Positions 18,683 through 28,228 of a DNA stretch of 64,000 bases are shown here, piece by piece. The DNA lies in contig NZ_JALKCV010000006.1 in NCBI RefSeq assembly GCF_023634065.1, forward strand, positions 186,001-250,000, read 5' to 3'. The DNA comes from Microbulbifer litoralis. Lineage in GTDB: Bacteria > Pseudomonadota > Gammaproteobacteria > Pseudomonadales > Cellvibrionaceae. The position numbers and the translations under genes were made by a program. The notes beneath the pieces are model-generated. The model was not told the DNA's origin. It saw nothing but the letters and a program-made list of their open reading frames with translations, and did not search any database. Numbering within the stretch: position 1 is the stretch's first letter; every line of letters starts with the position of its first letter.

Positions 18683-20695
18683 TCAGAATTTATAGCGCAC
18701 CGACGCGCGCAGTGAGCGCGGTTCGAAGATATGGTAGTGGATATCCTCGACACCGCCGGCCGCTTCACCGGCCAGGCGGGACGCGTAGAAATAGTCCACG
18801 TCGTGGTCATCGGAATCCAGCGCGTTCAGCAGGTCCAGTTGCAGGCGCCAGCTCTGCAGGTCGCGACCGACGCGCAGGTTGAGCAGCGATGATCCAGCCG
18901 ACTCGACACCGCCGTCCTCAACCAGCGGGTAGGAGCCGAAATGCCGCAGGTGCGCGGCCGCAAACCAGCCGCCGTCGCCGCGATAGTTTACGGCGGCACT
19001 GGCCACCAGCGGAATGGCGCCGGGAATGTCATCGCCAACCATCTCCCTGTCGGCAAAAGACGCATCGGTATACGACAGTTCCAGTTCCGCATCGAGGCGC
19101 TCGCTCGCGAACCAGTAGACCCCCAATTCCACACCGCTGCGCTCGCTGGGGCGGCTGGCCTCGGTGTTGCCGGCGTCGCCGACAAACAGCAGCTCGGAAT
19201 CCAGTTCCAGGCTCCACAGCGCCAGGGTGCTGTGCAGGCGGTCGCTCACGAACACCCGCGCACCCAGTTCATAGCCGCTGGAGGCCACCAGCGGGTCCAC
19301 CGGCTCCGCCGCTTCACCACTGGTTGGATCCAGCTGGATCACGGTGCCGCGGGCATCGTTGGAGTGCAGCCCCTGGCCAAAGCTGGCGTAGAACTCGGCG
19401 ATATCGAACGGCTGCCAGGCAAGGCTCGCCTTGAACGAAGTGGCGCCATCGGATTCGGTGCCACTGTTCTGCGGCAGGGAGGCCTCCACATCGAAATCGT
19501 AGTGATCGTAACGCAGGCCGAGGTAGCTGCGCAGTGTATCGGTCAGTGCGTAGTTGTGCGCCGCGTAGAATCCGAGACTGTCTTCCATCACCGCGTCCTC
19601 GCGCACCCTGGCCACCGGCTCGCGCGCTTCGGTGCGATAGAGGCCGACGCGACCGATATCATCGCGCCGCCCCTGCAGGCCCAGCTCCCAACCATTGCGT
19701 TCACCGCGCCACTGCCGGCTGAGATCGAAACCGTAGATCCTGCGATCGTCGAATTGCTTGAACTGGTCGCCGCGCGCGGCATCGTCGAGCCCATAGGTAA
19801 AATTGGACCAGAGGGAAAATTCGTAGTCGATGATATAGGCGTTGGCACGGAAGGCGCCATCGTCGAGCGGCGCATCCCAGTTCGCGGACAGGCTGCGTCG
19901 CGATGTCTCGCCGCCCAGTGCGCCGTCGATGGAACCGTAGGCATCGATGATGCCCTGCTCCACTGCGCGCGCGGGGATCTGGTCCGGGGAGTTCCAGTCG
20001 TTGTCGTAACTCATCGCCGTGACACTGCCGCGCCCGCCCCCCAGTTCGCCGCTGAGCTTCGCCAGCAGGTTGAGTTTGTTCACGTCCTCGTCGATATCGC
20101 TCCAGGGCCCCGCGTAAGTCTGCCACTCGGCGGCGTAGAGCAATGCACTGGACTCCAGTTCACTGGAGTCGGCGATCACACCGCGACGCCAGCCGTATTC
20201 ACCCAGGCTGAGCTCTGCCAGGCCCTCCGGCAGGGTGTCGGCAGTACTGAACGCCGCCGCCCCGGCGGAGGAGAAATCCCCCACATCCGCGTAATAGGGC
20301 CCCTTGCGATAGTGCAGCCGCCCGACGGTCTCCGGAATGACGAAGTTGAGATCCGTATACCCCTGGCCGTGACCGTGGGTGCGCAGGTTGACGGGCATGC
20401 CGTCGACGGAAGTGGCGAAATCGGTGCCGTGATCGAGATTGAAGCCGCGCAGGAAATACTGGTTGGCCTTGCCGCTGCCGGAGTGCTGGGTGGCGACCAT
20501 ACCGGGGACGAATTCCATCAGGTCGCCGGTGCGCAGCAGCGGCCAGCCCCCGATCCCCGTGGGGCCGACTTCCCCCTCCGAGGCGGAGATCGCCTCGCCG
20601 GTCAGGTCGAGACGCCGGCCGATAACCGACACCTCTTCAACGGATTGTGGGCTGCCCGTTGCGGCGGCGAGTATCAGTGGAAGCATCGGGCTCAT
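18683..20695 (-). CDS. TonB-dependent outer-membrane receptor
   Basis: A 670-residue outer-membrane transporter. The N-terminal plug starts near VEEVSVIGRRLDL (TonB-box-like VEEVSVIG) and contains QYFLRGFNLDHGTDFATSVDGMPVN. The 22-strand-type barrel follows, ending with aromatic Phe (ASVRYKF). The start at 20695 has AAGGA 7 nt upstream; a TTG frame start at 20710 is less likely. The short signal peptide (MSPMLPLILAAATGS) is weak. No siderophore or regulator genes are adjacent, so the ligand is unknown. Confidence 0.88.
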   Translation of the reverse strand: MSPMLPLILAAATGSPQSVEEVSVIGRRLDLTGEAISASEGEVGPTGIGGWPLLRTGDLMEFVPGMVATQHSGSGKANQYFLRGFNLDHGTDFATSVDGMPVNLRTHGHGQGYTDLNFVIPETVGRLHYRKGPYYADVGDFSSAGAAAFSTADTLPEGLAELSLGEYGWRRGVIADSSELESSALLYAAEWQTYAGPWSDIDEDVNKLNLLAKLSGELGGGRGSVTAMSYDNDWNSPDQIPARAVEQGIIDAYGSIDGALGGETSRRSLSANWDAPLDDGAFRANAYIIDYEFSLWSNFTYGLDDAARGDQFKQFDDRRIYGFDLSRQWRGERNGWELGLQGRRDDIGRVGLYRTEAREPVARVREDAVMEDSLGFYAAHNYALTDTLRSYLGLRYDHYDFDVEASLPQNSGTESDGATSFKASLAWQPFDIAEFYASFGQGLHSNDARGTVIQLDPTSGEAAEPVDPLVASSGYELGARVFVSDRLHSTLALWSLELDSELLFVGDAGNTEASRPSERSGVELGVYWFASERLDAELELSYTDASFADREMVGDDIPGAIPLVASAAVNYRGDGGWFAAAHLRHFGSYPLVEDGGVESAGSSLLNLRVGRDLQSWRLQLDLLNALDSDDHDVDYFYASRLAGEAAGGVEDIHYHIFEPRSLRASVRYKF

Positions 20696-21073
20696 GATAA
20701 TTCCTTGCAATATAGAAATATCAGCTGCATCGCGGGGGTACGCGGACCGCTATCTCGCAGCGCCGGGAAGAACAGGATCAATACAACGCGTATCGGGCGA
20801 AACTGCAGGACCAAGAAGCTAGTGGGCCGTGCGGGAAGTTCGCAAACAGTTCGCTGTGCCAAAGCGCCCAGCTCTCATCTCTGCGTTGAGAAAGCTTGAA
20901 ATAAACCTGCTATTCCAGCGCTTTCCCGCTTTGACCTGAACGCTTTGGCTGTGCTCCTTTGTTCGTGAAATTCGCGCACAGCACATTAGGCCCAGGGCCA
21001 TACCCCGTCAATGCGTCAATTACCGCATTGCGGCCACCTGCCGGAAGCGATATGCGGAGCGACAAGCCGGGAC
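20696..21073. other. 378-nt spacer without recognised gene
   Basis: The spacer between the TonB receptor start and the DUF389 stop holds only short open frames with no recognisable product. It presumably carries the receptor promoter. I see no Fur-box-like sequence, tRNA or strong terminator. Confidence 0.5.
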
Positions 21074-22057
21074 CTACAACCCCAGCTTGTTGCGCGCAAT
21101 GATAGCCAGCATGAGTAGTATCAAAGTCGCAATCCAGACGGAAATATAGATGCGCATCGCCCGTCGCGCAGACTTTTTCTGCCACCAGGTGCGCGGTGCA
21201 ATGCCCTTGAGCAGGAATACCAGCTTGCAGGCGAGGTTGACGCAGACGATATTGACCGAGAGCAACAACCCCGCGCCAGCGGCCAGTTGCCAACGGCCGC
21301 AACCGAGCATCAGGCCCACTGTGGCCGCTGGCGGCAACAGTGCCACCGCGACCATGACGCCCACGAGTACCGCGGAGAGCCCGGTCGTCATCGATAACGC
21401 CGCCGCGGCGCCGGACGCCAGCGCCAGCACTACAGCGGCGAGATTGACCTCGGTGCGCGCCAACAGTTCATGGTTGAGGGTGTCGATTGGCCACAGGGCG
21501 CCGATGGCCACGGATATGACAATCGCAATGACGATACCGGCAGAGAGTGATTTGAACGCCTGCTTCATCAGCGCCGTATCCCCCAGCGCGGTACCCATGC
21601 CAAATGCCATATTCGGGCCCAGCAGCGGCGCAATCACCATGGCGCCGATGACGACCGGTATATTGTTTTCCAGCAGGCCGATGGCCGCCACCAGCGTCGA
21701 TAGCAACACCAGGGTGACGTAGTCCCAGTCCAGCCGCGCGCTTTTTTCGGCAGAGGCATAGAGTGCTTCGCGTGCCGCCACGGCGGCATCTTCTTTTTTG
21801 CGCGCCTCATCGGTCGCCTGGGGCAGCGAAACCTCGACCGGGATCACCAGCACACGCGCATCGGGTTGCGCGTTCAGTACGTCCTGCAGAGCATCGAGAA
21901 TCGGCTGCATATGGTCGTCACTGGCCAGCATGCGCATGCTGTGCAGGCCGGACTGGTCCGCTGACCCCAAACGGAAATCCTGGGCCTGCTGTTCTTCGGC
22001 AATGGCGGAAATTCGCCCGATCGATTCGGCCGTGGCGGTGATCTCAATCAACTTCAT
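21074..22057 (-). CDS. DUF389 / TIGR00341 family membrane protein
   Basis: The 327-residue protein has a soluble alpha/beta N-terminal domain (about 1-110) followed by roughly six transmembrane helices. These include LLENNIPVVIGAMVIAPLLGPNMAF, the family signature with PLLGPN. Function is unknown in bacteria. The C-terminus ends with a hydrophobic helix (WIATLILLMLAIIARNKLGL). It is monocistronic as far as spacing shows. Confidence 0.85.
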   Translation of the reverse strand: MKLIEITATAESIGRISAIAEEQQAQDFRLGSADQSGLHSMRMLASDDHMQPILDALQDVLNAQPDARVLVIPVEVSLPQATDEARKKEDAAVAAREALYASAEKSARLDWDYVTLVLLSTLVAAIGLLENNIPVVIGAMVIAPLLGPNMAFGMGTALGDTALMKQAFKSLSAGIVIAIVISVAIGALWPIDTLNHELLARTEVNLAAVVLALASGAAAALSMTTGLSAVLVGVMVAVALLPPAATVGLMLGCGRWQLAAGAGLLLSVNIVCVNLACKLVFLLKGIAPRTWWQKKSARRAMRIYISVWIATLILLMLAIIARNKLGL

Positions 22058-22129
22058 GGCGCTTGGGAAAGGCCCACTGTAAAGGAAACCCTTCCAGTGT
22101 AATTCAGCGCTGGCTTTTCACCGCTGGGG

Positions 22130-22633
22130 CTAATCGATAATCGCGCGCCACAGGGCCAGCTTCTGCGAAAAGCGCAGCGCGGCGTGCGCGGGGCTGGTGG
22201 ACGGCAGTCGCCGCGTCGGGATCGCGACGAGCGGGGCCGGCAGTTGCGGTTGTACGTATTTGTTGTACATCTGCTCGGCCTTGGCGCCGTTGAAATAGAT
22301 ATGTTCTATCCGCGGGTGGCGGGCCAGAAAGCCGGCGAAATCGTTGGGCACTATCGACGACTCGACAATCGCCGAATCCAGGCTGCCGGAACGCGTACAG
22401 GTTCTCAGCACATCCCAGAGCGCGATGCGGTTTGCACGCAATTGTTCACAACAGGTGGCGTAGCTGGAGTCGCCATCCAGCCCCAGCAGCTCGATGACAA
22501 TCCGCCAGAAGGCATTGCGCGGATGCGCGTAATAGCGCTGCGCGCGCAGCGAGGCGACCCCGGGCATGGAACCGAGCACCAACCGCGTGGCGTCCCCGGC
22601 GGCGATGGGCTCGAAACTGTGTACATGACTCAT
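22130..22633 (-). CDS. DNA-deoxyinosine glycosylase (UDG superfamily)
   Basis: The 167-residue protein belongs to the uracil-DNA glycosylase fold. The N-terminal motif [12 protein letters not shown] corresponds to the GxxPG active-site loop. [15 protein letters not shown] and the late [12 protein letters not shown] motif match the deoxyinosine glycosylase subgroup, which removes hypoxanthine from DNA. CCGGAG lies 8 nt before the ATG at 22633 and decides the start. A family C REP-like palindrome (22668-22698) lies just upstream, between this gene and the GNAT gene. Confidence 0.85.
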   Translation of the reverse strand: MSHVHSFEPIAAGDATRLVLGSMPGVASLRAQRYYAHPRNAFWRIVIELLGLDGDSSYATCCEQLRANRIALWDVLRTCTRSGSLDSAIVESSIVPNDFAGFLARHPRIEHIYFNGAKAEQMYNKYVQPQLPAPLVAIPTRRLPSTSPAHAALRFSQKLALWRAIID

Positions 22634-22667
22634 CGACAGCTCCGGAACATTGGGGCCTGGCGGCATC

Positions 22668-22698
22668 CCCGGATTCCGCTGCGCTGCATCCGGGCTAC
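22668..22698. repeat. REP-like palindrome, family C
   Basis: CCCGGATTCCGCTGCGCTG followed by CATCCGGGCTAC folds into a hairpin. It matches elements at 15597-15689 and 28035-28076. Confidence 0.7.
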
Positions 22699-22736
22699 GC
22701 GAACACCTCGCCGGGCAGACATCCATTGCCCGTTTT

Positions 22737-23321
22737 TTACGATTTTCCGCCGGAATTACAGGCGCGCTCAAGCCAATCCCGCTGCAACAGGCCGAACAAC
22801 ATCGCATCCTGGATTTCGCCCAGGTGGAAGTAGCACTCGCGCCGCAACCCTTCGCGCCGGAAGCCGAGTTTTTCCAGCAGGCGGATGGAGGCACCGTTGC
22901 GCGGATCCGCATCGGCGCCGAGCCGGTGCAGGTTCAGCCGGCCAAATGCAAAATCGATCACCGCGGACACGGCGCGCAACGCCAGTCCCCGGCCCCAGTG
23001 CTGCCGACCCAGTGCAAAACCGATCTCGGCACAGCGATTGTCGCGGTCGATCGCGGCCAGCGTGCAGGTACCGACAATCTGCCCGGCCAACACGATACCC
23101 CACTGGTAGAGACTGCCGGCGAGAAAGCCCTCGCGGATCGACAGCAGGTACTGTTCCGCCGCGGCGCGTGTATCCAGTGGTTCAGTGGCCATATAGCGCA
23201 CGACTTTGCGATCCGAAAAGATCGATTCCAGCACCGGCAGGTCGCGCCCGGTCAGCCAGCGCAACTGCAGGCCATCGCCTTCCAGTGTCGGCAACCGTGC
23301 GCCCAGCTCGTCCGGATTCAC
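22737..23321 (-). CDS. GNAT family N-acetyltransferase (RimJ/RimL-like)
   Basis: A 194-residue acetyltransferase of the Acetyltransf_3 (RimJ/RimL) type. The acetyl-CoA loop is [11 protein letters not shown], and the late motif [17 protein letters not shown] is typical. It probably acetylates a protein N-terminus or small amine. I chose the GTG at 23321 because it overlaps the TGA of the preceding gene (GTGA), giving translational coupling. Confidence 0.83.
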   Translation of the reverse strand: MNPDELGARLPTLEGDGLQLRWLTGRDLPVLESIFSDRKVVRYMATEPLDTRAAAEQYLLSIREGFLAGSLYQWGIVLAGQIVGTCTLAAIDRDNRCAEIGFALGRQHWGRGLALRAVSAVIDFAFGRLNLHRLGADADPRNGASIRLLEKLGFRREGLRRECYFHLGEIQDAMLFGLLQRDWLERACNSGGKS

Positions 23322-23740
23322 GGGGCAAACCGCCACTGGTAGAGACCGTAAGCGGCAACGCCGCTGCCGAAGATAAACTGCGCGATCAGCAATGTGCGAA
23401 TCGCAAAGGTATAGCGGACCAGGGTACCGCGCCGGCTGCTGTCGCGGATAAACGGCCGGCTCCTTTCCGGCAGTTCCTGTTCGAGCTGCCGGAGGCCGGG
23501 CGTCGCCAGGCTCAGCAGCTCGCGGCTGCGCGCATCCACCAACCAGAAAACCGTCGACAGGATCACGACAAAACCGCCGATCAGCGCCAGGCTCAACGGA
23601 TGGAACCCCTTCTCCACCGCGGTGAAAATGCCACCCTCGGCAAACATCGACAACACCACGAAGAAGTTGAACGCCTTCAATCGCTGCTCGGCATTGAACC
23701 GGTAGTGCTCCCACAGATACGCGCGCTGTTCCAAATCCAT
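23318..23740 (-). CDS. small two-TM membrane protein of unknown function
   Basis: The 140-residue protein starts MDLEQRAYLWEHYRFNAEQR. It has one hydrophobic helix pair near 24-62 (FNFFVVLSMFAEGG, LALIGGFVVILSTVFWLV), a charged helical middle and a last helix near 115-135. The helix-TM-TM-helix layout recalls SLATT-type proteins of prokaryotic conflict systems, but the resemblance is only architectural. It is coupled to the downstream GNAT gene by a 4-nt overlap. Confidence 0.55.
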   Translation of the reverse strand: MDLEQRAYLWEHYRFNAEQRLKAFNFFVVLSMFAEGGIFTAVEKGFHPLSLALIGGFVVILSTVFWLVDARSRELLSLATPGLRQLEQELPERSRPFIRDSSRRGTLVRYTFAIRTLLIAQFIFGSGVAAYGLYQWRFAP

Positions 23741-23774
23741 TTTCCCCAAAGTACTGCAGGCCGGAGAGGCCAGT

Positions 23775-24272
23775 TCAAACCCAGTCGGGCCGCTCCAACC
23801 GAAACACGAAACAGTCATCATCGCCGAACCGGCGTGGCCCGACAAACCGGAAACCGAGACGTTCATAGAAGCGGTGCGCGCGGACGTTGCTCGCCAGCGG
23901 ATCGATCAGCACCGCGGTGACCTCCGGTGGAGCGAAGCATTTTTCCAGGGCCAGTTGCATCATCCACGTACCATAGCCGCGCCCCAGGTCGTCGGTCTCG
24001 CCGATCCAGATATCGATCGCGCGCAGCCTGTCCGGCACATCGCCCCAGTAGCGGCTCTCTTCCCGCGCCGGGTCGATAATCTGCATAAAGCCGATCGGCC
24101 GGCCTTCCAGCTCGGCGATCAGCTGTTCGCGCCAGTCCGGACTGCGCGCCAGCTCCACTTCCCAGCCCCAATCGTCATTCGGGTCCGCGGCGATCACATG
24201 CGGCTGCTTATCCCAGTGGCGCAGTAGTTGCAGGTCGCCTGGTGTCGCGGCGCGCAGTGTTACTCTGCTCAT
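23775..24272 (-). CDS. GNAT acetyltransferase (AAC(6')-like)
   Basis: A 165-residue acetyltransferase of the Acetyltransf_8 / AAC(6')-Ib-like group. DIWIGETDDLGRGYGTWMMQLAL holds the acetyl-CoA loop, and ASNVRAHRFYERLGFRFVG the C-terminal motif. Enzymes of this group acetylate aminoglycosides or hydroxamate/amine metabolites; resistance cannot be claimed from sequence. The ATG at 24272 is chosen over an upstream one for family length. It stands 34 nt before the two-TM protein gene, so a three-gene unit is likely. Confidence 0.8.
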   Translation of the reverse strand: MSRVTLRAATPGDLQLLRHWDKQPHVIAADPNDDWGWEVELARSPDWREQLIAELEGRPIGFMQIIDPAREESRYWGDVPDRLRAIDIWIGETDDLGRGYGTWMMQLALEKCFAPPEVTAVLIDPLASNVRAHRFYERLGFRFVGPRRFGDDDCFVFRLERPDWV

Positions 24273-24354
24273 GACTCCCCCGTTTGGCAGGTCCAATTGC
24301 CGAGACGCCCCGCGACGATGGTTTCACTGGAATCCAGATAGGTCGACACCGACT

Positions 24355-24789
24355 TCACTCCGCCGTCTCCCGCACCTTGTCGTGGGAGCCGGGGTAGTCG
24401 TCGTACTGCGGCAGGTCGTCGTCGATTTCAAACCAGGGGGATTTGGAGCCGACAAAGAAGTGGCCTTCCACGGTATTGTTCGGGCGCTGGTCCAGGCCGC
24501 CGAGCGGAATACCGATTTTATCCGGACTCTCGTCATAGGTGCTGATCAGGCTGGAACCGCAGATGGAGCAGAAATTCTTGACGGTATTTTCCGACGAGTG
24601 GTAGCGGGACAGGTACTCCTCGCCCTTCAGCCATTGGAACTGGCTGCTTCTGATCGTCGCGCGGGTGCGGAAGGCGGCGCCGTGCCAGCGGCGGCACTTG
24701 GAGCAGTGGCAGTTAAAGATCGGGCCCAGTTCACCGGTGATCTGGTATTCGATGGCTTCGCAGAGACATCTGCCGGTCAACTTCTGCAT
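24355..24789 (-). CDS. GFA (glutathione-dependent formaldehyde-activating) family protein
   Basis: The 144-residue zinc protein has the GFA/CENP-V layout: GRCLCEAIEY at the start, NCHCSKCRRWHGAAF in the middle and FCSICGSSL later, giving the expected seven cysteines for zinc. Gfa itself combines formaldehyde and glutathione, but most family members are uncharacterised, so no reaction is assigned. It stands alone. Confidence 0.87.
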   Translation of the reverse strand: MQKLTGRCLCEAIEYQITGELGPIFNCHCSKCRRWHGAAFRTRATIRSSQFQWLKGEEYLSRYHSSENTVKNFCSICGSSLISTYDESPDKIGIPLGGLDQRPNNTVEGHFFVGSKSPWFEIDDDLPQYDDYPGSHDKVRETAE

Positions 24790-24871
24790 GGCGACCTCCG
24801 TTATCGTCGGTTTTTACCAAGCCTTTTATACAGGGACCGGAGACAAATAAACAGGTGGGGATGAATCGCGG

Positions 24872-24896
24872 TTCGCCTGCAAGGCAGGCTCCTACA
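24872..24896. repeat. REP-like palindrome, family B (TTCGCCTGC..GGCTCCTACA)
   Basis: TTCGCCTGCAAGGCAGGCTC followed by CTACA. It is the half-unit of a family also seen at 28145-28219 and, as a complete two-arm element, at 42533-42600. Pseudomonas-type REPs have the same GTAGGAGC end. Confidence 0.75.
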
Positions 24897-24930
24897 CATG
24901 CCTGGAGAAAAGGCGCAGGGGAATAGAGAA

Positions 24931-24953
24931 CGGGCGAACGCAGGGTTCGCCCG
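24931..24953 (-). terminator. intrinsic terminator after acs
   Basis: CGGGCGAA and TTCGCCCG form a stem with a 7-nt loop. On the minus strand it is followed by TTCTCTATT. It lies 30 nt past the acs stop. Confidence 0.6.
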
Positions 24954-24982
24954 TACAGGCGGCCATTCAACGATGCACAGTT

Positions 24983-26920
24983 CTACCGATTCGCGCGTTG
25001 CTCGATCAGCTCGTCGACCACAGACGGATCCGCCAGTGTGGAGGTATCGCCGAGGCTATCCAGCTCGTTGCCGGCAATCTTGCGCAGGATGCGGCGCATG
25101 ATCTTGCCGGAGCGGGTCTTCGGCAGGCCCGGCGCCCACTGGATGATATCCGGTTTGGCAATGGGGCCTATCTCTTTTACGCACAGGTCGATCAGTTCCT
25201 GCCGCAATGCGTCGCTCGGCTCGTGGCCGGCCTTCAGGGTCACGTAGGCGTAGATGCCCTGGCCCTTGATATCGTGCGGGTAGCCCACCACGGCGGCCTC
25301 GGCGGTGTCGTCGTGCAGCACGATGGCGCTCTCGATCTCGGCGGTGCCGAGGCGGTGGCCGGAGACGTTCAACACGTCGTCGATGCGGCCGGTGATCCAG
25401 TAGTAGCCGTCGCTATCGCGCCGCGCGCCGTCGCCGGTGAAGTAGTAGCCGGGGAAGGTGGAGAAGTAGGTGTCGATCATGCGCTGGTGATCGCCGTAGA
25501 CGCTGCGGATCATGCTCGGCCAGCTGGCTTTCATGACCAGTGCACCGGAACCTTCGCCATCGATTTCCCTGCCCTGCTCATCCAGCAGCGCCGGCTGCAC
25601 GCCGAAGAACGGCCTAGTGGCGGAGCCGGCTTTCATATCGATGGCACCGGGCAGCGGCGTGATCAGGTGGGCGCCGGTTTCGGTCTGCCACCAGGTGTCG
25701 ACGATTGGGCAGCGCTCCTCGCCGACGACCCTGTAATACCACTCCCAGGCCTCCGGGTTGATCGGCTCGCCGACAGTGCCCAGCAGTTTCAGCGAGCTGC
25801 GATCGGTTTTGGTCACATACTCATCGCCGGCACCCATCAATGCGCGGATGGCGGTGGGCGCGGTGTAGAAGATATTGACCTTGTGCTTGTCGACCACCTG
25901 CCAGCAGCGCGATGCGTCCGGATAGGTGGGCACGCCCTCGAAAACGAGCGAGATGGCACCGGCACTCAGCGGACCGTAGACGATATAACTGTGGCCGGTG
26001 ATCCAGCCCACGTCGGCGGTACACCAGAAGACATCGCCCTCCTTGTAATCGAAGGCGTACTTGAAGGTCATGGTCGCCATCAACAGGTAGCCGGCGGTGG
26101 TGTGCATCACGCCCTTCGGCTTGCCGGTGGAACCGGAGGTGTAGAGGATAAACAGCGGGTCCTCGGCATTCACCGGCTCCGGCGCGCAATCGCTGCTCTG
26201 TTCGGCGACCGACTCCGCGTACCAGATGTCGCGCTTGCTGTCCCAGTCCACGTTGGCGCCGGTGCGCTTGACGACGATCGCCGTGTGCACGTCCGGGCAG
26301 CTGGCCAGCGCCTTGTCGACGTTCGCCTTCAGCGGCACGGTGCGGCCACCGCGCACGCCTTCGTCGGCGGTGATCACCAGGCGGCAGTCGGAATCGAGAA
26401 TGCGGTCTTTCAGCGAGTCCGGCGAGAAGCCGCCGAATACCACCGAGTGCACGGCGCCGATACGGGCGCAGGCCAGCATGGCGTAGGTGGCCTCGGGAAT
26501 CATCGGCATGTAGATGCAGACGCGGTCACCCTTCTTCACGCCGCGGGCTTTCAGCAGGTTGGCCAGCCGGCAGACCTGCTCGTGCAGCTCGGCGTAGGTG
26601 ATGTTTTTGCTGTCGGCCGGGTCGTCGCCCTCCCAGATCAGCGCGGTCTGCCCGGCGCGCGCCGGCAGGTGGCGGTCGATGCAGTTGACGCTGACATTGA
26701 GCTGGCCGTCGGCAAACCAGGCGGCGTGACCTTTTTCCAGGTCTTCCTCGACCACCTTCGTGAACGACTTCTCCCACTGCAGGAAATCCTTGGCCTGCTG
26801 CGACCAGAAGGCCTCGGGGTTTTCCACCGACTCGCGGTAGAGCTTTTCGTAATCCTCGGCGCTGACATGCGCCTGGCGGGCAAATTCGGCGGGCACGGGG
26901 TGAATGTGGACTTCTGACAT
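24983..26920 (-). CDS. acs: acetyl-CoA synthetase
   Basis: The 645-residue AMP-forming ligase makes acetyl-CoA from acetate, ATP and CoA. Core motifs are [15 protein letters not shown] (P-loop), WWQTETG and the C-terminal TRSGKIMRR. The lysine in the last motif is the one that is acetylated to inactivate Acs in many bacteria. AAGGGAG lies upstream of the ATG at 26920. The downstream end has a terminator. An HDAC-type deacetylase gene follows upstream on the same strand, which suggests acetylation control. Confidence 0.96.
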   Translation of the reverse strand: MSEVHIHPVPAEFARQAHVSAEDYEKLYRESVENPEAFWSQQAKDFLQWEKSFTKVVEEDLEKGHAAWFADGQLNVSVNCIDRHLPARAGQTALIWEGDDPADSKNITYAELHEQVCRLANLLKARGVKKGDRVCIYMPMIPEATYAMLACARIGAVHSVVFGGFSPDSLKDRILDSDCRLVITADEGVRGGRTVPLKANVDKALASCPDVHTAIVVKRTGANVDWDSKRDIWYAESVAEQSSDCAPEPVNAEDPLFILYTSGSTGKPKGVMHTTAGYLLMATMTFKYAFDYKEGDVFWCTADVGWITGHSYIVYGPLSAGAISLVFEGVPTYPDASRCWQVVDKHKVNIFYTAPTAIRALMGAGDEYVTKTDRSSLKLLGTVGEPINPEAWEWYYRVVGEERCPIVDTWWQTETGAHLITPLPGAIDMKAGSATRPFFGVQPALLDEQGREIDGEGSGALVMKASWPSMIRSVYGDHQRMIDTYFSTFPGYYFTGDGARRDSDGYYWITGRIDDVLNVSGHRLGTAEIESAIVLHDDTAEAAVVGYPHDIKGQGIYAYVTLKAGHEPSDALRQELIDLCVKEIGPIAKPDIIQWAPGLPKTRSGKIMRRILRKIAGNELDSLGDTSTLADPSVVDELIEQRANR

Positions 26921-27043
26921 CGTTTTCTCCCTTATTAGAATTATCCGGCGGCCGGGCGGGCGCCACGGTTCGACCATGGGGCCAGTTATAACATTGGCAC
27001 CGGATAAATGACAACGCTGTCAATCAGCGTTTCCCTTCATGAT

Positions 27044-27062
27044 AGCCCGCTGCACGCGGGCT
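27044..27062 (-). terminator. short GC hairpin between deacetylase and acs
   Basis: AGCCCGC-TGCAC-GCGGGCT is a perfect 7-bp stem directly after the deacetylase stop codon. The T-run is poor, so termination is probable but weak. Confidence 0.5.
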
Positions 27063-27063
27063 T

Positions 27064-28005
27064 TCACACCGGATGCGATGAATTGGCGCCGATCAGTCCC
27101 TGCAGGTGAGCGACCACACTGCGGCCGAGCGCGCTCAGCGCATAGCCACCCTCCAGGGCGGATACGATCCGGCCGTCCGCGTGGCGGTCGGCGACTTCCC
27201 GGATTCTTTCGGTCACCCATCGGTAGTCGTCCTCGACAAAGCGCAGCTGCGCCATATCGTCCTCGCGGTGGCCGTCGAAGCCGGCGGAGACAAACAGCAT
27301 CTGTGGCTGGAAATCGTCCAGCGCCGGCAGCCAGGTTTCCTCGACCAGGCGGCGCAGTTCGGCGCCGCCGGCACCGGCCTCCAGCGGCGAGTTGATGATA
27401 TTGCCGGGCAGTTCGCCGGTACCGGTGAACGGATAGAACGGGGACTGGAAACTGGAGCAGAGCAGGTAGCCGTCGCGCCCCTTGACGAAATCCTCGCTGC
27501 CGTTGCCGTGGTGCACATCGAAATCCACGATCGCGACCCGCTGCAGGCCGAAATGCCCGCGGGCATGGGCGGCGCCGATGGCGATATTGTTGAACAGGCA
27601 GAAGCCCATGGCCTTATCCCGCTCGGCGTGGTGGCCCGGCGGGCGCACGGCGCAGAAGGCCGACGGCACTTCGCCGGCCATCACCCGGTCCACCGCCGAT
27701 ATCACCGCACCGGCGGCGTGCAGGGCGGCGTCCAGCGAGCCCGGATTCATGCAGGTGTCCGGGTCCAGCCGCTCGATACCCGTCTCCGGCGCGCGCTCGA
27801 AAATCGACGCGACGTAATCCGGATCGTGTACCCGTTCCAGTTGCTCCCGCGTGGCTGCCGGCGCATCGAAGTGGCGCAGCACGAAGTCGATCCCGCTGGA
27901 GAGCAGCTGGTCCCGAATGGCATCGAGACGAGCCGGGCACTCGGGGTGCCCGTCGCCCATTTCGTGGCCGGCGCAGGCGGGGCTGCTTATAAATCCGATG
28001 GACAT
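27064..28005 (-). CDS. histone deacetylase family protein (AcuC/class II HDAC-like)
   Basis: The 313-residue zinc hydrolase shows the arginase-deacetylase motifs in order: RPPGHHAE, GFCLFNNIAIGA, DFDVHHGNG and SAGFDGHR. Zinc ligands are the Asp and His of DVHH and the Asp of DGH. Such enzymes remove acetyl groups from lysines or polyamines. It lies between acs and a CoA-transferase/GNAT fusion; in Bacillus the similar AcuC reactivates acetylated Acs, so the same role is plausible here. Nearby polyamine genes make an acetylpolyamine amidohydrolase role a second option. Confidence 0.87.
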   Translation of the reverse strand: MSIGFISSPACAGHEMGDGHPECPARLDAIRDQLLSSGIDFVLRHFDAPAATREQLERVHDPDYVASIFERAPETGIERLDPDTCMNPGSLDAALHAAGAVISAVDRVMAGEVPSAFCAVRPPGHHAERDKAMGFCLFNNIAIGAAHARGHFGLQRVAIVDFDVHHGNGSEDFVKGRDGYLLCSSFQSPFYPFTGTGELPGNIINSPLEAGAGGAELRRLVEETWLPALDDFQPQMLFVSAGFDGHREDDMAQLRFVEDDYRWVTERIREVADRHADGRIVSALEGGYALSALGRSVVAHLQGLIGANSSHPV

Positions 28006-28034
28006 ATTTTATTCCTTGTTCGATAACACTGACA

Positions 28035-28076
28035 GTAGCCCGGATGGAGCGCAGCGGAATCCGGGATTCCGGCTAC
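28035..28076. repeat. REP-like palindrome, family C
   Basis: GTAGCCCGGATGGAGCGCAG begins the element, and a CCGGGATTCCGGCTAC end closes it. It lies upstream of the deacetylase gene. Confidence 0.7.
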
Positions 28077-28144
28077 AGGCCTTAGCTTACCCCGGGCGGC
28101 CCTGCTGCCGGGAGCACCTCTCCATAGGCAAATGCCCCGTATTC

Positions 28145-28219
28145 TGTAGGAGCCTTCCATGCAGGCGATTCAGGTCGGCGCCGGCAACTCGGCCATAGCC
28201 TGCAAGGCAGGCTCCTACA
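28145..28219. repeat. REP-like element, family B, two facing half-units
   Basis: TGTAGGAGCCTTCCATGCAG (28145) faces CCTGCAAGGCAGGCTCCTAC (28199). The left half carries mismatches. Together with the family C element just before it, the element fills the 223-nt gap between the fusion gene and the deacetylase gene. Confidence 0.7.
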
Positions 28220-28228
28220 GCGCTCTGT

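Noticed and set aside
20819-21001. 60-codon frame between TonB receptor and DUF389 gene
   Set aside because: No recognisable motif or ribosome-binding site; likely chance.
23775-24272. Aminoglycoside resistance gene
   Set aside because: The GNAT subfamily is similar to AAC(6'), but substrate cannot be inferred; most such chromosomal genes are not resistance genes.
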